Assembly (NCBI GenBank): GCA_934101225.1
Contig: CAKOQK010000002.1
Span: 55,100 to 119,099, forward strand
From: an uncultured Bacilli bacterium
GTDB taxonomy: Bacteria; Bacillota_I; Bacilli_A; RF39; UBA660
Length of the DNA: 64,000 nt
Reading direction: 5' to 3'
Part shown: positions 52,728 through 60,076 of the stretch, in pieces
Layout of the letters: each line of letters opens with the position of its first letter
How positions within the stretch are numbered: the stretch's first letter is position 1
Position numbers and translations under genes: made by a program
The notes under the pieces: model-generated
Seen by the model: only the letters and a program-made list of their open reading frames with translations
Database searches by the model: none
Told to the model about the DNA's origin: nothing

Positions 52728-53813
52728 ATGTCAAAATGGGATGTAGAATACCTAAAATTATGTAAAAAAATATTAACAGAAGGAGTAGAAGTTGAAAATA
52801 GAACCGGCATAAATACCATGAAAATTTCTGACTATAACTTTAACTTTGATTTAAAAGAAGAATTTCCCTTCTTAACTACAAAACAATTATATTATAAAGC
52901 AGCAATTAAAGAAATTCTTTGGATTTATAAAGGAATTAATGATGTTAGATGGCTTCAAGAAAGAAATGTCCATATTTGGGATGAATGGGAAGTAGAAGAA
53001 GATGGAATCTATCGTATTTATTATCCAGAAGGAAAAGAACCATTAAATGCTCCTACTGAAATACCAGTTTATTATAATACAGGCATAACTGGTCCTGATG
53101 GAAAAGATATTCTAGAGAAAATGTATTATGATGAAAATGGGGTGTTCCCTGAAAGTATTAAACCAAAAGATGCTAAACCACTAATGGCTAAAAGTACCAA
53201 AGAAGGAAAAGTTTTAAAATTTGCAAGATACTTTGGTAAAGATTATGCAAACACAATTGGTCATGCTTATGGCTATTCAATTAATAAAAGAAATATTTTT
53301 AATCGAACAGTTAATTTAATAAACGCTGTTAAAAAAGATCCTACTATATCTGATGGAAGAAGAATAATTATGGATTTATGGCAAGAAGATGATATTAAAG
53401 ATGCCGTTTTAAAACCATGCGTATTTTGTTCGATTTGGAATGTATTAGATGGAAAACTAAACGCTAAAGTAGTTCAAAGAAGCTGTGATGTACCACTTGG
53501 TTTACCATTTAATGTGACTCAGTACTCATTCTTATTATATTTACTTGCCAAGATTACAGATTTAGAACCAGGTAAAATAAACTATTCAATTGAAGATGCT
53601 CATATTTATGTAAATCAAATTGAAGGAATTAAAGAACAATTACAAAGACAAGAAGAAATAGAGAAAGGATTAAGAGAAGATTTAAAAGCCCCAGAATTAA
53701 TACTTGATGAAAATATTAAATCAATAGACGATGTTGACGATAAAAATGTTTCAAATGTAAAAGTATTAAATTATAAACATCATGGACCTATTAAATTTCC
53801 TCTAGCTCAATAA
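52728..53813 (+). CDS. thyA: Thymidylate synthase
   Basis: dUMP + methylene-THF to dTMP + DHF. 361 residues, longer than the usual 264-320, with insertions at about residues 90-150 and 280-330. EVENRTGINTMKI, LTTKQLYYKAAIKEILWIYK, nucleophile Cys231 in LKPCVFCSIWNV, QRSCDVPLGLPFNVTQYSFL and IEDAHIYVNQIEGIKEQL. Two bases after the SHMT-like gene and two before folA: one operon. Confidence 0.95.
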   Translation: MSKWDVEYLKLCKKILTEGVEVENRTGINTMKISDYNFNFDLKEEFPFLTTKQLYYKAAIKEILWIYKGINDVRWLQERNVHIWDEWEVEEDGIYRIYYPEGKEPLNAPTEIPVYYNTGITGPDGKDILEKMYYDENGVFPESIKPKDAKPLMAKSTKEGKVLKFARYFGKDYANTIGHAYGYSINKRNIFNRTVNLINAVKKDPTISDGRRIIMDLWQEDDIKDAVLKPCVFCSIWNVLDGKLNAKVVQRSCDVPLGLPFNVTQYSFLLYLLAKITDLEPGKINYSIEDAHIYVNQIEGIKEQLQRQEEIEKGLREDLKAPELILDENIKSIDDVDDKNVSNVKVLNYKHHGPIKFPLAQ

Positions 53814-53815
53814 CT

Positions 53816-54295
53816 ATGGTATCAATTATAGCCGCTATCGGAAAAAATAACGAACTAGGTCTAAATAATAACTTAATATGGCACTTATCAGGTGATATGA
53901 AATTCTTTAAAACAATGACAACCGGAAAAACAGTAATTATGGGAAGAAAATGTTTTGAAAGCTTACCAAATATATTACCTAATCGTAAAAATATAATTAT
54001 TACTAGTAATCCAAATTATAAAGCAAGTGGAGCAACCATAATTAATTCAATTAAAGATGCAATAACTTATATTGAAAATAGTGAAGAAGATATCTTTATA
54101 ATTGGTGGTGCTAAAATATATGAAGAATTTTTACCGTTTGTTCAAAATATTTATTTGACCGAAATAGATGCCGAGTCTTTAGCCGATGTTTATTTTCCTA
54201 ATTTTGATAAAAATAATTTTAATAAAGAAATACTTGCAACAAGTGAAGAAAAAGGTATAAAATATCAAATGTGTTTATATAGAAAAAAGGTGTAA
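53816..54295 (+). CDS. folA: Dihydrofolate reductase
   Basis: 159 residues. SIIAAIGKNNELGLNNNLIW then HLSGDMKFFKTMTTGKTVIM with the acidic active-site residue, GRKCFESLP, NRKNIIITSN, and EDIFIIGGAKIYEEFLP. Regenerates THF after ThyA; trimethoprim target. No usable RBS upstream except within thyA (TAGCTCAATAACT is weak), so it is probably coupled. Confidence 0.95.
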   Translation: MVSIIAAIGKNNELGLNNNLIWHLSGDMKFFKTMTTGKTVIMGRKCFESLPNILPNRKNIIITSNPNYKASGATIINSIKDAITYIENSEEDIFIIGGAKIYEEFLPFVQNIYLTEIDAESLADVYFPNFDKNNFNKEILATSEEKGIKYQMCLYRKKV

Positions 54296-54299
54296 AAAA

Positions 54300-55325
54300 A
54301 TGAAAACAGATGATTTTGATTATAATTTACCAGAAGAACTTATTGCTCAAACTCCCCTTAAAGATCGTTCATCATCAAGACTAATGGTTATGGATAAAAA
54401 AACAGGAGAAATAGAGCATAAACATTTTTATAATATAATTGATTATTTAAATCCAGGAGATGCTTTAGTTATTAATAATTCTAAGGTAATACCAGCAAGA
54501 ATAATTGGTATTAAAGAAGAAACTGGTGCCGTAATTGAATTATTACTTTTAAATGATCATGGGTTAGACGTTTGGGAATGTTTAGCTAAACCCCAAAAAA
54601 GATTAAAAGAAGGAACCGTTATCTCATTTGGAGATGGTTTATTAAAAGCAGAAGTATTAGAAATTAAAGAAGAAGGCATAACTCTTGTTAAACTAATATA
54701 CGAAGGAATTTTACTTGAATTATTAGAAAAACTAGGAACAATGCCTCTTCCACCATACATTCACGAAAAACTAGAAAATCAAAGTAGATATCAAACAGTT
54801 TATGCTAAAGATTATGGATCTGCTGCCGCTCCAACTGCCGGACTTCACTTTACCCCTGAGTTATTAAAACAAATAGAGGATAAAGGAGTACATATTGTAA
54901 GGATAACACTTCATGTCGGACTTGGAACATTTAGACCAGTTAACGTAGAAGATGTAACTAAACATGTTATGCATACTGAACATTATGTTATTAGCAAAGA
55001 AGCTGCTGATACTTTAAATAAAGTTAGAGAAAGTGGGCATGATATAATTGCTGTTGGTACAACCAGCGTTAGAACTTTAGAAACCAATTTATCTAGACAT
55101 GATAAATTTACTCCTGAAGTTTCATCAACAAATATCTTTATTTATCCTGGTTTCAAATTTAAAGCAATTGATCATTTAATAACTAATTTTCATTTACCAA
55201 AAAGTACATTAATTATGTTAGTATCCGCATTATCAACTAAAGAAAATATTTTAAATGCTTATAATATTGCAGTCCAAGAAAAATATCGCTTTTTCTCATT
55301 TGGCGATGCAATGTATATTAAATAA
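54300..55325 (+). CDS. queA: S-adenosylmethionine:tRNA ribosyltransferase-isomerase
   Basis: 341 residues; makes epoxyqueuosine in tRNA. DDFDYNLPEELIAQTPLKDR, SSRLMVMDK, GDALVINNSKVIPARI, YAKDYGSAAAPTAGLHFTPE, RITLHVGLGTFRPV, GTTSVRTLE, NFHLPKSTLIMLVSA. All blocks present and the length is normal. Five bases after folA. Confidence 0.96.
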   Translation: MKTDDFDYNLPEELIAQTPLKDRSSSRLMVMDKKTGEIEHKHFYNIIDYLNPGDALVINNSKVIPARIIGIKEETGAVIELLLLNDHGLDVWECLAKPQKRLKEGTVISFGDGLLKAEVLEIKEEGITLVKLIYEGILLELLEKLGTMPLPPYIHEKLENQSRYQTVYAKDYGSAAAPTAGLHFTPELLKQIEDKGVHIVRITLHVGLGTFRPVNVEDVTKHVMHTEHYVISKEAADTLNKVRESGHDIIAVGTTSVRTLETNLSRHDKFTPEVSSTNIFIYPGFKFKAIDHLITNFHLPKSTLIMLVSALSTKENILNAYNIAVQEKYRFFSFGDAMYIK

Positions 55326-55334
55326 AGGAGATTT

Positions 55335-56006
55335 ATGAATAAAGGAAAATTAATAGTAGTAGAAGGTGCTTGTGATGGTATTGGAAAATCTACTCAGTAT
55401 GAATTACTTTATAAGAGTTTGTTAGAAGATAACCGAGAAGTTTGTAGACATCACTTTCCTTCTTATGGCACTGTGGAAGCAGCACCAGTTGAAAAATTCT
55501 TAAGAGGTGAATTAGGAAGCCCTAAAGATATATCACCATATCTAGTTAACAGTTTATATGCTGTAGATAGAGCTATAACATGGCAAACTTCCTTAAAGCC
55601 AGAATATGAACAAGGAAAAATAATTTTATTAGATAGATATACAACTTCAAGTTTAATTTATCAATCAGCAACAATTGAAGATATAAATGAAAGAAAAAAA
55701 TTTTTAGATTATATAACTGACTTTGAATATAACAAATTAGGTATTCAAAAACCAGATGCAGTAATATTCTTATTTGCTCCATTTGAAATCGTAACTAAAA
55801 TGCGATTAGCAAGAAAACAAAATGATGGAATCGAAAACGATGTCTTTGAAAAAGACCTAGAACTAATGAAAAAAATTTATGAAAATGCTGTATTTGTAGC
55901 TAACTACTTATCATGGAATATCATTAATTGTGCCGAAAACAACGAAATGAAAAACATTGAAGATATTCATAAAGATATAAAAAAATTAGTTAAAAAATTG
56001 AATTAA
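55335..56006 (+). CDS. Thymidylate kinase-like deoxynucleotide kinase
   Basis: 223 residues, P-loop kinase of the dTMP-kinase fold. The P-loop is GACDGIGKSTQ, one residue longer than the usual GIDGAGKTT. RHHFPSYGT, LLDRYTTSSLIYQ (DRY motif), QKPDAVIFLFAP and a LID-like MRLARKQNDGIENDVFEKD are seen. It follows thyA-folA-queA, fitting dTMP to dTDP. The altered P-loop suggests a divergent branch, so a deoxynucleoside kinase role cannot be excluded. RBS AAAGGAG. Confidence 0.8.
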   Translation: MNKGKLIVVEGACDGIGKSTQYELLYKSLLEDNREVCRHHFPSYGTVEAAPVEKFLRGELGSPKDISPYLVNSLYAVDRAITWQTSLKPEYEQGKIILLDRYTTSSLIYQSATIEDINERKKFLDYITDFEYNKLGIQKPDAVIFLFAPFEIVTKMRLARKQNDGIENDVFEKDLELMKKIYENAVFVANYLSWNIINCAENNEMKNIEDIHKDIKKLVKKLN

Positions 56007-56053
56007 CAATTCTTACTTACATATAATAATAGAGAATATACTTAATATACATC

Positions 56054-56082
56054 TTGACATTTCGCTAATAAAATAGTATATT
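56054..56082 (+). promoter_or_regulatory. Promoter of the type III antitoxin/toxin locus
   Basis: TTGACA (56054-56059), 17 bp, TATATT (56077-56082); start near 56089. Confidence 0.8.
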
Positions 56083-56088
56083 TAAGGT

Positions 56089-56249
56089 GCATTTGAAGGA
56101 ATGCTGCAAAGAAAATGTTCTCGCTTACGGATGGTGCGAGTAATAAGTGAGTCCGTTCGACAATGTTCTCGCTTACGGATGGTGCGAGTAATAAATGAGT
56201 CCGAAGGAAAATGTTTAAAACTTTATCAAATATGGTAGAGTTTTATTTA
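56089..56249 (+). ncRNA. Type III antitoxin RNA (CptI/TenpI-like), two 48-nt pseudoknot repeats
   Basis: Two tandem repeats of 48 nt start at 56114 and 56162, with a third partial unit (AATGTT) at 56210. Each unit has stem CTCGC/GCGAG (56120-56124 with 56136-56140; 56168-56172 with 56184-56188), whose loop contains ACGGA (56127-56131; 56175-56179) able to pair with TCCG(T) downstream (56152-56156; 56200-56203), i.e. an H-type pseudoknot. A 5' hairpin GCATT/AATGC precedes. Type III toxins are bound and neutralised by such repeats after cutting the precursor at unit borders. Confidence 0.85.
56217..56249 (+). terminator. Terminator between antitoxin array and toxin gene
   Basis: AAAACTTTATC / GGTAGAGTTTT with an AAATAT loop and T-rich tail. 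In type III systems this terminator is leaky and sets the antitoxin:toxin ratio. Confidence 0.8.
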
Positions 56250-56283
56250 TTTCTATGTTAAAATAACGTCTATGGAGAAAAGA

Positions 56284-56759
56284 ATGCAAATAAAAACTGG
56301 TTATTTATATCATATAAAAGATGATTATTTTAAAAAAGTTAATGACGAAAATATTATGTCCAATCATGAATATCAAAAGAAAGACCAACTTATTTTACCA
56401 TTAAAGACAATGATATTTTGTGGTTTATTCCATTAAGCTCGAAAGTTGATAAATATCAAAAATTACTTGATAAAAAAGTTCAAAAATATGGAACTTGTGA
56501 CTCCATTATTATAGCCAAAATAGTAGAAGATGATTCAGCAATACTTTTACAAAATGCTTTTCCAACTTTAGAAAAATACATAGATCATATACATATGATA
56601 AATGGTGCGCCTGCTAAAGTAGGAACTGATTTACAAAAAGAAATACTTTTAAAATTTAAAAGATTAATGAAATTAAATGATAGAGGAATTAAAGTGTTTT
56701 TTACAGATATAGATAAATTAAAGCAACAAATGTTAGATGAAATAAATGAAAAAAATTAG
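56284..56759 (+). pseudogene. Type III toxin, CptN/TenpN-like endoribonuclease, frameshifted
   Basis: Starts MQIKTGYLYHIKDDYFKKVN at ATG 56284 (GGAG upstream). The frame breaks at the A run 56375-56378; adding one A gives YQKERPTYFTIKDNDILWF, then IPLSSKVDKYQKLLDKKV, CDSIIIAKIV, SAILLQNAFPTLEKYI, DHIHMINGAPAKVG and the end of the second frame at 56759. The repaired protein is 158 residues, the size and motif order I know from CptN/TenpN toxins. Directly behind a pseudoknot antitoxin array, so the identification is doubly supported. The break may be real inactivation, slippage or a sequence error in an A run. Confidence 0.82.
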
Positions 56760-56762
56760 TAA

Positions 56763-56791
56763 TTGAATAATATATTAAGACATGATAAAAT
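56763..56791 (+). promoter_or_regulatory. Promoter of the second antitoxin array
   Basis: TTGAAT (56763-56768), 17 bp, TAAAAT (56786-56791), so the second array can be made independently. Confidence 0.7.
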
Positions 56792-56797
56792 ATCATG

Positions 56798-56945
56798 TAG
56801 ATGTAAATGTTTCTCGCTTCCGGGTGGCTAGCGAGTAAAAAATAATCCCGGTTGGCAATGTTTCTCGCTTCCGGGTGGCTAGCGAGTAATAAATGATCCC
56901 GGTCGAAAATGTATTAAAACTTTACCAAATATGGTAGAGTTTTTT
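56798..56945 (+). ncRNA. Second type III antitoxin RNA, two 51-nt repeats, without toxin
   Basis: Units start at 56806 and 56857 with a partial third (AATGT) at 56908. Stem CTCGCT/AGCGAG (56813-56818 with 56830-56835; 56864-56869 with 56881-56886); loop CCGGG (56820-56824; 56871-56875) pairs with CCCGG (56847-56851; 56898-56902). Same plan as the first array but different pseudoknot bases. A terminator follows and then no toxin-like frame up to the next gene at 57104; 56946-57103 holds nothing else I can name. Confidence 0.8.
56916..56945 (+). terminator. Terminator of the second antitoxin array
   Basis: AAAACTTTACC / GGTAGAGTTTT (one G-U), loop AAATAT, then a T run. Nearly the same sequence as the first array's terminator, confirming common origin. 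Confidence 0.85.
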
Positions 56946-57103
56946 ATTATAATTTACAAAAGTGTGATAATACCTCATATTAAAATAATTTCACTAAAAA
57001 ATTAAAACAAAATTTATGTTCAATTATAACTTATAAGCAAACAAATACCCTATTCAAAAATCTAAATTTAGTTTATAATTAACAAAGAAGCAGGTGATAA
57101 AAC

Positions 57104-58231
57104 ATGATTTATTTAGACTATAGTGCCACAACTCCCGTATTACCCGAAATATTAAATAGTTTTAATAAAGTATGTACAGAATATATAGGAAATCCTAATA
57201 GTATGCATTCATTAGGAATTAAATCAAAAGAACTTTTAAATAGTGCTACCAAACAAATCGCAGAGGTTTTAAATATCAAACAAACAGAAATAATATATAC
57301 AAGTGGATCAACCGAAAGTAACAATATTGCCTTAATAGGTACCGCATTTGCTAAAAAGAAACAAGGTAATCACATTATAGTATCAAAACTAGAACATGAA
57401 AGTATCTATGGAATATGTAAATACCTAGAAGAAAATGGCTTTATTATTGATTATGTTAATAATACTAAAGATGGCATAATTGATTTTGACGACCTAAAAA
57501 GCTTAATTACCAAAGAAACTATTTTAGTATCCATTTGTGCTGTAAATAGTGAACTTGGAATAAGACAACCACTTAAAATAATTAAACAAATAATAAAAAA
57601 AGAAAACCCAGATTGTGTTTTCCATAGTGATATGACTCAAGCCTTAGGTAAATGTCCAATCAATTTAAATGATGTTGATCTTGCTAGTTTTTCTAGTCAT
57701 AAAATTTATGCTCCCAAAGGAGTTGGAATGCTTTATAAAAATTCAAATGTTAATATCAAACAATTAATGTATGGATCAAATGGAGAATTTAGACCAGGTA
57801 CTCCAAACTTGCCAGGAATAGTAACATTTAGTAAAGCAATTAGACTAGCAACTGAAGAATTAAATAAAAAAGAAGATAAAATTAGAAAATACAATCAAAA
57901 AATAATAGAACACTTAAAAAAATATCCTAAAATATTAATTAATAATACCAATAATTCAATTCCTAATATGGTAAATATTTCTCTAATGGATATTAAACCA
58001 GAAACCTTTGTCCATGCTCTTGAAAAATATGAAGTATATGTTTCATCAAATACAGCTTGTGCTAGTGGTAAAATATCTAATGCTGTTTTAGGAATATATA
58101 ACGATAAAGTTAGAGCCCTAACAACAATTAGAATAAGTTTATCTTATTTAACAACCAATGAAGAAATAGAAGAATTTTTAAATATATTCGATGAAGTCTA
58201 TGAAAAATTAGAGGAGTTAAGAAATGTTTAG
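57104..58231 (+). CDS. Cysteine desulfurase (NifS/IscS family)
   Basis: 375 residues, PLP enzyme giving persulfide sulfur. IYLDYSATTPVLPEIL, NPNSMHSLG, IIYTSGSTESNNIAL, VFHSDMTQALGK, SSHKIYAPKGVGMLY with Lys200 for PLP, and the persulfide Cys in SSNTACASGKISNAVLG. Length and the nearby thiI fit the NifZ-type enzyme that feeds ThiI for tRNA 4-thiouridine, rather than SufS. Overlaps the next gene by 8 bp. Confidence 0.92.
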   Translation: MIYLDYSATTPVLPEILNSFNKVCTEYIGNPNSMHSLGIKSKELLNSATKQIAEVLNIKQTEIIYTSGSTESNNIALIGTAFAKKKQGNHIIVSKLEHESIYGICKYLEENGFIIDYVNNTKDGIIDFDDLKSLITKETILVSICAVNSELGIRQPLKIIKQIIKKENPDCVFHSDMTQALGKCPINLNDVDLASFSSHKIYAPKGVGMLYKNSNVNIKQLMYGSNGEFRPGTPNLPGIVTFSKAIRLATEELNKKEDKIRKYNQKIIEHLKKYPKILINNTNNSIPNMVNISLMDIKPETFVHALEKYEVYVSSNTACASGKISNAVLGIYNDKVRALTTIRISLSYLTTNEEIEEFLNIFDEVYEKLEELRNV

Positions 58232-58691
58232 TTTTAATACTCCTAATTATGAATTTATGACATTTAATCCTAAAAAAATAGAACACGTAAAAGCCAAATG
58301 TTTTTTAGTAACTAATCCTGAAGTTAGAGAATATCTTAATGATACAATTGATAAAAATTTAAATCCTAGAAATAATAATGCATATTTAGTTTCTAGAGAT
58401 GATAGGATAGTAGGTTATTTAGGTGTATTTGATTTAAGAAATTATTTAGAACTACATTATGCTGTCGTTGGTTCATATAGAGGATATAAATTTTCTTTAA
58501 CTGAAACAACTGGTTGTCAAATTTTAAAAGAAGCAAGTGAAAACTTATTCGAAAGATATAAATCAATTGAATTTATTAAATTAGATATAGAAACAAGTAA
58601 TATTCGAAGCAAGAAAGCTGCACTTGCAGCTGGTTATTGTCCTTATGGAATAGATGACTTAAATTGCGAAGAATACAGGAGGTATAGGTAA
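58224..58691 (+). CDS. GNAT-like acetyltransferase
   Basis: 155 residues. Weak GNAT pattern: AYLVSRDDRIVGYLGVFDLR, LHYAVVGSYRGYKFS (place of the acetyl-CoA loop, RGYKFS), IKLDIETSNIRSKKAALAAG and YCPYGI at the end. RBS GAGGAG inside the desulfurase gene; one base before thiI. Sits between two sulfur-transfer genes, which might mean a tRNA-related role, but this is only context. Confidence 0.65.
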   Translation: MFSFNTPNYEFMTFNPKKIEHVKAKCFLVTNPEVREYLNDTIDKNLNPRNNNAYLVSRDDRIVGYLGVFDLRNYLELHYAVVGSYRGYKFSLTETTGCQILKEASENLFERYKSIEFIKLDIETSNIRSKKAALAAGYCPYGIDDLNCEEYRRYR

Positions 58692-58692
58692 A

Positions 58693-59874
58693 ATGAAAAA
58701 ATTAATAATAATAAAATATGGAGAATTAACTACTAAACATGATAATATTAACTATTTTATTAAAACTTTAAAAAATAATTTAGACGAATCACTAAAAGAC
58801 ATTAATCACAATATTATATTTGATCGGGGAAGAATGTATATTGAAACTGATAATTTCGATGAAGTATTAAATGTTGCATCAAAAACATTTGGAATTCATG
58901 AAATAAATATTGGTTATGAATTTGATGATAACAACTTTGATAATCTAAAAAATAATTTAACTAAATTACTTCAAGATAAAGAATTTACTACCTTTAAAGT
59001 AATTACTAAAAGAACCGATAAATCATATTCCTTAGATAGTATGGAAATATCTCGTGAACTAGGTGGAGTAGTTCTTAAAAATTTTAAGAATAAAAAAGTT
59101 GATGTTAAAAATCCTGAATTAGAAATAAATATTGAAATAAGATTTAATAAAGCCTATATTTATTTTGAAAAAATAAAGGGTATTGGTGGTTATCCAGTAG
59201 GTACTTTAGGAAAAGGCATGCTTATGTTAAGTGGAGGAATAGACTCACCAGTTGCTGGCTATCTAGCCATGAAAAGAGGAATAAGATTAGAATGTGTTTA
59301 TTTTGATAGCCCTCCTCATACTAGTTTAGATGCTAAAAATAAAGTTATTGACTTAGCAAGTAAATTATCAGAATATTCAAATTATATTAAAGTTCACGTA
59401 ATTCATTTTACTGAAATTCAAGAAGCAATTTATAAAAATTGTCCTAAAGAATATATGATAACTATTATGAGAAGAATGATGTATCGAATTTGTGAGTCCC
59501 TAGCTTATCGCGTAAACGCTAAATGTATTGTTAATGGAGAATCAGTAGGACAAGTTGCAAGTCAAACCTTAACAAGTATGATGGCTATTAATGAAGTAGT
59601 AAAAATGCCAGTTATAAGACCAGTAGCATGTTTTGATAAATTAGATATTATAGATATAAGTAAAAAAATAAATACCTATGACATCAGCATTAGACCATTT
59701 GAAGACTGCTGTACTATCTTTGTTCCCAAGCATCCCGTAATTAATCCAGATATTAATAAAGCAAGAGAATATGAAAAACTATTTGATTATGAAACATTAA
59801 TTAAAGAAGTAATAAAAAATGAAGAAATAATTAAATTACCAATTATAAATAATGAATTTAATGATATTTTATAA
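58693..59874 (+). CDS. thiI: tRNA 4-thiouridine synthetase ThiI
   Basis: 393 residues; adenylates U8 of tRNA and inserts sulfur, also used for thiamine. N-terminal ferredoxin-like and THUMP regions (IIIKYGELTTKHDNINYFIK, RGRMYIE, GGYPVGTLGKGMLMLSG) and the PP-loop LSGGIDSPVAGYLAMKRG. VNGESVGQVASQTLTSM and FEDCCTIFVPKHPV are conserved. It lacks the C-terminal rhodanese domain of E. coli ThiI, as in Bacillus, and so depends on the desulfurase upstream. Confidence 0.96.
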   Translation: MKKLIIIKYGELTTKHDNINYFIKTLKNNLDESLKDINHNIIFDRGRMYIETDNFDEVLNVASKTFGIHEINIGYEFDDNNFDNLKNNLTKLLQDKEFTTFKVITKRTDKSYSLDSMEISRELGGVVLKNFKNKKVDVKNPELEINIEIRFNKAYIYFEKIKGIGGYPVGTLGKGMLMLSGGIDSPVAGYLAMKRGIRLECVYFDSPPHTSLDAKNKVIDLASKLSEYSNYIKVHVIHFTEIQEAIYKNCPKEYMITIMRRMMYRICESLAYRVNAKCIVNGESVGQVASQTLTSMMAINEVVKMPVIRPVACFDKLDIIDISKKINTYDISIRPFEDCCTIFVPKHPVINPDINKAREYEKLFDYETLIKEVIKNEEIIKLPIINNEFNDIL

Positions 59875-59906
59875 ATAATTATCCATATTAATAATGGGTG
59901 ATAATC

Positions 59907-60023
59907 TTGAAAGGCTATTCATTAGATGAAAAAGATAAAATAGGTAAAGTATATAATAATGAATATGGATTAAACTTAAAAGATCCTAAAATTAAACTTA
60001 ATTCTTACTTTAAGTTAAAATAA
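59907..60023 (+). CDS. Possible 38-residue peptide
   Basis: TTG (59907) or GTG (59898) start with weak GGGTG upstream; MKGYSLDEKDKIGKVYNNEY then GLNLKDPKIKLNSYFKLK. Charged and soluble. It lies between thiI and a terminator. Coding is possible because the composition is protein-like, but no homologue comes to mind. Confidence 0.35.
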   Translation: MKGYSLDEKDKIGKVYNNEYGLNLKDPKIKLNSYFKLK

Positions 60024-60024
60024 A

Positions 60025-60046
60025 GATAGTCAAAAACTATCTTTTT
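60025..60046 (+). terminator. Intrinsic terminator before ackA
   Basis: GATAGT / ACTATC with a CAAAA loop and five T. Confidence 0.75.
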
Positions 60047-60076
60047 ATGTATAATATTTTTTGAGGAGATGTAATA

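Noticed and set aside
56114..56215. preQ1 riboswitch linked to queA
   Set aside because: The repeats lie downstream of queA and tmk, come in tandem and have an 11-nt pairing loop, unlike the preQ1 aptamers.
56089..56945. Tandem repeats as a CRISPR array
   Set aside because: Only two contiguous repeats per array, no unique spacers, each unit folds as a pseudoknot and a toxin gene follows the first array.
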